Shown here in pieces: positions 62,163 to 64,000 of a stretch of 64,000 nt of DNA. The notes beneath the pieces were generated by a model. That model did no database searches. It was not told the DNA's origin and worked only from the letters and a program-made list of their open reading frames with translations. The stretch spans positions 52,531 through 116,530 of the forward strand of contig NZ_JACCKD010000002.1 of the NCBI RefSeq assembly GCF_013450155.1, read 5' to 3'. Every line of letters begins with the position of its first letter. The stretch's first letter is position 1. The translations under genes and the position numbers were made by a program. The stretch comes from Haloechinothrix aidingensis (GTDB lineage Bacteria > Actinomycetota > Actinomycetes > Mycobacteriales > Pseudonocardiaceae).

Positions 62163-64000
62163 TCAGGTCTCCCCTCCAGCACCGATCTCCCGCATCTCGT
62201 CACTGCTGTCCTCGGCCGGCTGCGTCACGCTGCTGCGGCCCCGGCGGATGCCCTGCTGAAAGCTGCTCAGCCGGCCACGCATCGCGTTCGGGTCCCGTTC
62301 CGGCTGCTGTGCTCCCGCCGTCGCCGCCTGCTGCCCGGAGACACTGCCCGCGACGAGCTGCTCGCCCCGGCGACGACGCGGCAACCCGGTGTCGGTGTAG
62401 CCGGACGCCTCCGGCGATTCGGCTCGCTGCGCGTGCCTTCCTGCGCTCTCCGGCACGCTGCCCTCGTCCGGGCCGCCGGATCCGGCCTCCGGCTGCTTGC
62501 TCTCGGTGCGCCCCTTGCTGAGGCCGCGCTGGAAGTTGCTCAGCCTGCCCCGGACGTCCTGCGGGTCTCGCGCGGGCAGGTCCGCGCGGCCGAGCGCCGA
62601 CCTGCTGGGCGTGGCCTCCGCGGGTTCGCTCGTCGCACTGCCGGGCAGCAGCTGCTCGCCACGTTGCCTGCGGGGGAGCCCGGCCTCGGTATAGGCCTCC
62701 GGAGCGGAGTTGGCCACCTTCCGGACCGTCTGCCAGTTCTTGTCGGCCGCGAAGTCCCAGGTGCTCAACGTGGCCGCGGACCGCTCGGCCGAGCTGTCCG
62801 CGCCCGAACCGAGCGAGGTACGGAACCATACCGACAGCATCTCGTCGAAGATCGGCGTCGTTTCCGGCCTGCTCCCCGACTGTGCTTGTTCCTGTTGCTC
62901 GACCGGCTCCGCGGCGGCGGAGGACCACCAGTCGGACAGCGGTGCGGTCCCCGGCGCGAACAGGGCCTCGCCCGTGGGAAGCTCACCCGTCGAGGAGGCG
63001 TCCGGTGCCTCGCGTTTCGGTAGCCCGCTGGACTGCGGCGAGCCCGGGGGCGCCCCGGACTCCCCGTTACCGCCGTCCGGAGCCTGGTTCGCCGAACCAT
63101 CCGCACCGCCTGCCGGGGTGAACAGGTCGGTGCTCGAGGACTCCGAGGACTCCGAGGCCGGGCTCGCGCCGTTACCGCCCTGCTGGGCCGCCTGCTGGAG
63201 GCCCTGCTGGGCGGCAGGTGGGTGCGAGCCGTTGACGGGTTCCTGCTGCCCCGCGCCCTTGACCTGCTGAGCCTCGTCGGATGCCGTACGCACCCCGCTG
63301 GCGCCCGGCTGCCGCCGCGGCAGCTGGCCGGTTTCGGTGATCGCAGGCATCTCGGTGGTCAGCGGGCCACCGTCGGCACCGATCACCAGCTGCGCAGGCA
63401 CGGTTACGCAGGCCCGCACGCCCTCGGTCTCCTTACCCCCGTAGAGCGTGACGCTGAAGCCGTGCTTGCTCGCGAGGCGCCCCACCACGAACAGGCCCAT
63501 CCGGCGTGAGGACACCAGGTCCACAGGGGACGAGGCCCGCATACGGGCGTTCGCCTCGGCGACCTCCTCCTCGCTCATGCCGATCCCGCTGTCGAGGACG
63601 TCCATCGTCATCGAACTGTCCGACGCCACGCTCGTCGCGATCGTGACCTGGCTTTCCGGTGGGGAGAACGCGGTCGCGTTCTCCAGCAGCTCGGCGAGCA
63701 GCCGCATCAGATCACTCGCCGCGTGCCCCACGATCTTCGTCGTCGGCGGCGAGGGGACCACCACTCGCTGGTACTGCTCGATCTCCGAGACGGCTGCGCG
63801 CAGCACGTCGGCGGTACTGACGGGCCTGCCCGACCGGCGCGCGCTCTCCGAACCGGACAGGACCATGAGGTTCTCGTTGTTCCTGCGCATCCGCGTGGCG
63901 AGATGATCCAGGTGGAACAGGGTGGCGAGCTGGTCGGCGTCCTCCTCGTCGCGCTCCAGCTGCTCGATGAGTTGAAGCTGCCGCTGCACGAGGCTCTGGC
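62163..64000 (-). CDS. cvnA: Conservon sensor histidine kinase-like protein CvnA (5' end outside window)
   Basis: Only the C-terminal 612 residues are in the window. QSLVQRQLQLIEQLERDEED and FHLDHLATRMRRNNENLMVLSG are the dimerisation/phosphoacceptor-like region; the HATPase domain shows LLAELLENATAFSPPES (N-box), DSGIGMSEEE (G1) and SSRRMGLFVVGRLASKHG. About 350 further residues to the C-terminus are low-complexity, rich in Gln, Ser, Gly and Pro, with repeated modules such as GLPRRRRGEQL and RGRLSNFQRGLSKGR. Those repeats are typical of CvnA tails. The N-terminal membrane and nitrate-sensing part lies beyond 64000. Confidence 0.9.
   Translation of the reverse strand, partial: QSLVQRQLQLIEQLERDEEDADQLATLFHLDHLATRMRRNNENLMVLSGSESARRSGRPVSTADVLRAAVSEIEQYQRVVVPSPPTTKIVGHAASDLMRLLAELLENATAFSPPESQVTIATSVASDSSMTMDVLDSGIGMSEEEVAEANARMRASSPVDLVSSRRMGLFVVGRLASKHGFSVTLYGGKETEGVRACVTVPAQLVIGADGGPLTTEMPAITETGQLPRRQPGASGVRTASDEAQQVKGAGQQEPVNGSHPPAAQQGLQQAAQQGGNGASPASESSESSSTDLFTPAGGADGSANQAPDGGNGESGAPPGSPQSSGLPKREAPDASSTGELPTGEALFAPGTAPLSDWWSSAAAEPVEQQEQAQSGSRPETTPIFDEMLSVWFRTSLGSGADSSAERSAATLSTWDFAADKNWQTVRKVANSAPEAYTEAGLPRRQRGEQLLPGSATSEPAEATPSRSALGRADLPARDPQDVRGRLSNFQRGLSKGRTESKQPEAGSGGPDEGSVPESAGRHAQRAESPEASGYTDTGLPRRRRGEQLVAGSVSGQQAATAGAQQPERDPNAMRGRLSSFQQGIRRGRSSVTQPAEDSSDEMREIGAGGET

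Overview
The window is very GC-rich DNA from a high-GC actinomycete. Gene content points to the Pseudonocardiaceae or a close relative: mycobacterial-type MTHFR-like protein, coenzyme F420 genes (cofC plus two LLM oxidoreductases), a Streptomyces-type 'conservon' (sensor kinase, roadblock, DUF742, Ras-like GTPase), an IcmF fused mutase, Rv2629-like and DUF2795/DUF2267 stress proteins, and a DUF222/HNH tail. GTG starts are common and terminators lack T-runs, as usual in this group. This taxonomic call is inference; no rRNA gene lies in the window.

Layout. 1-6.7 kb: tail of an HNH endonuclease gene, a family III CoA transferase, three 100-bp hairpin repeats, an Rv2172c-type MTHFR-like gene, an AraC regulator divergent from a GMC (ChoD-like) oxidoreductase, and an SDR. 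6.8-15.9 kb: a GPP34 gene, then a LacI regulator divergent from a catabolic operon (zinc alcohol dehydrogenase, TRAP transporter QMP, Gfo/Idh/MocA dehydrogenase, QsuB-type 3-dehydroshikimate dehydratase). I read this as uptake and oxidation of a quinate/shikimate-like acid to protocatechuate. 15.9-19.5 kb: VOC protein, stand-alone Lrp-type domain, ClpC-like ATPase, strong terminator.

19.6-27.8 kb is the most interesting block: egtD, senA, senB, a PhnD/PhnC/PhnE-type ABC transporter with a fused double permease, and convergent selD. Together these encode every enzyme needed for selenoneine: hercynine (EgtD), selenophosphate (SelD), selenosugar (SenB) and Se-C bond formation (SenA). The transporter in the same transcription unit is a candidate selenium-oxyanion importer. 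A TGTCAG/CTGACA palindrome and a GC-rich alternative-pairing leader precede senA.

28.0-32.5 kb: an IS5-family element inserted exactly at the stop codon of a Baeyer-Villiger-type monooxygenase gene that is coupled to an AurF-type diiron oxygenase; a divergent TetR gene shares two overlapping palindromes with them. 32.8-37.3 kb: lipoprotein, CsaA, MFS exporter, BCCT transporter. 37.3-41.5 kb: amino-sugar divergon (murQ and a GntR regulator on one strand; NagB-II-like SIS protein and nagA on the other) around a perfect palindrome. 41.5-46.6 kb: secreted serine protease, cofC, MBL hydrolase, a nicotianamine-synthase-like gene behind a Zur-box-like site with a small coupled ORF, and a membrane protein. 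46.5-53.8 kb: a doubtful ORF, SDR, phosphoribosyltransferase, pirin, fumarylacetoacetase, two F420-type LLM oxidoreductases and a membrane-anchored hypothetical.

53.8-56.9 kb is a co-oriented stress set (PfpI, Rv2629-like, DUF2795, DUF2267, DUF8129-like) behind a GTTT-N16-GGGTAT promoter typical of SigB/SigF/SigH-like factors. 57-64 kb: icmF, whose start codon lies in a 42-bp palindrome, and the conservon cvnD-C-B-A, with cvnA running off the right end.
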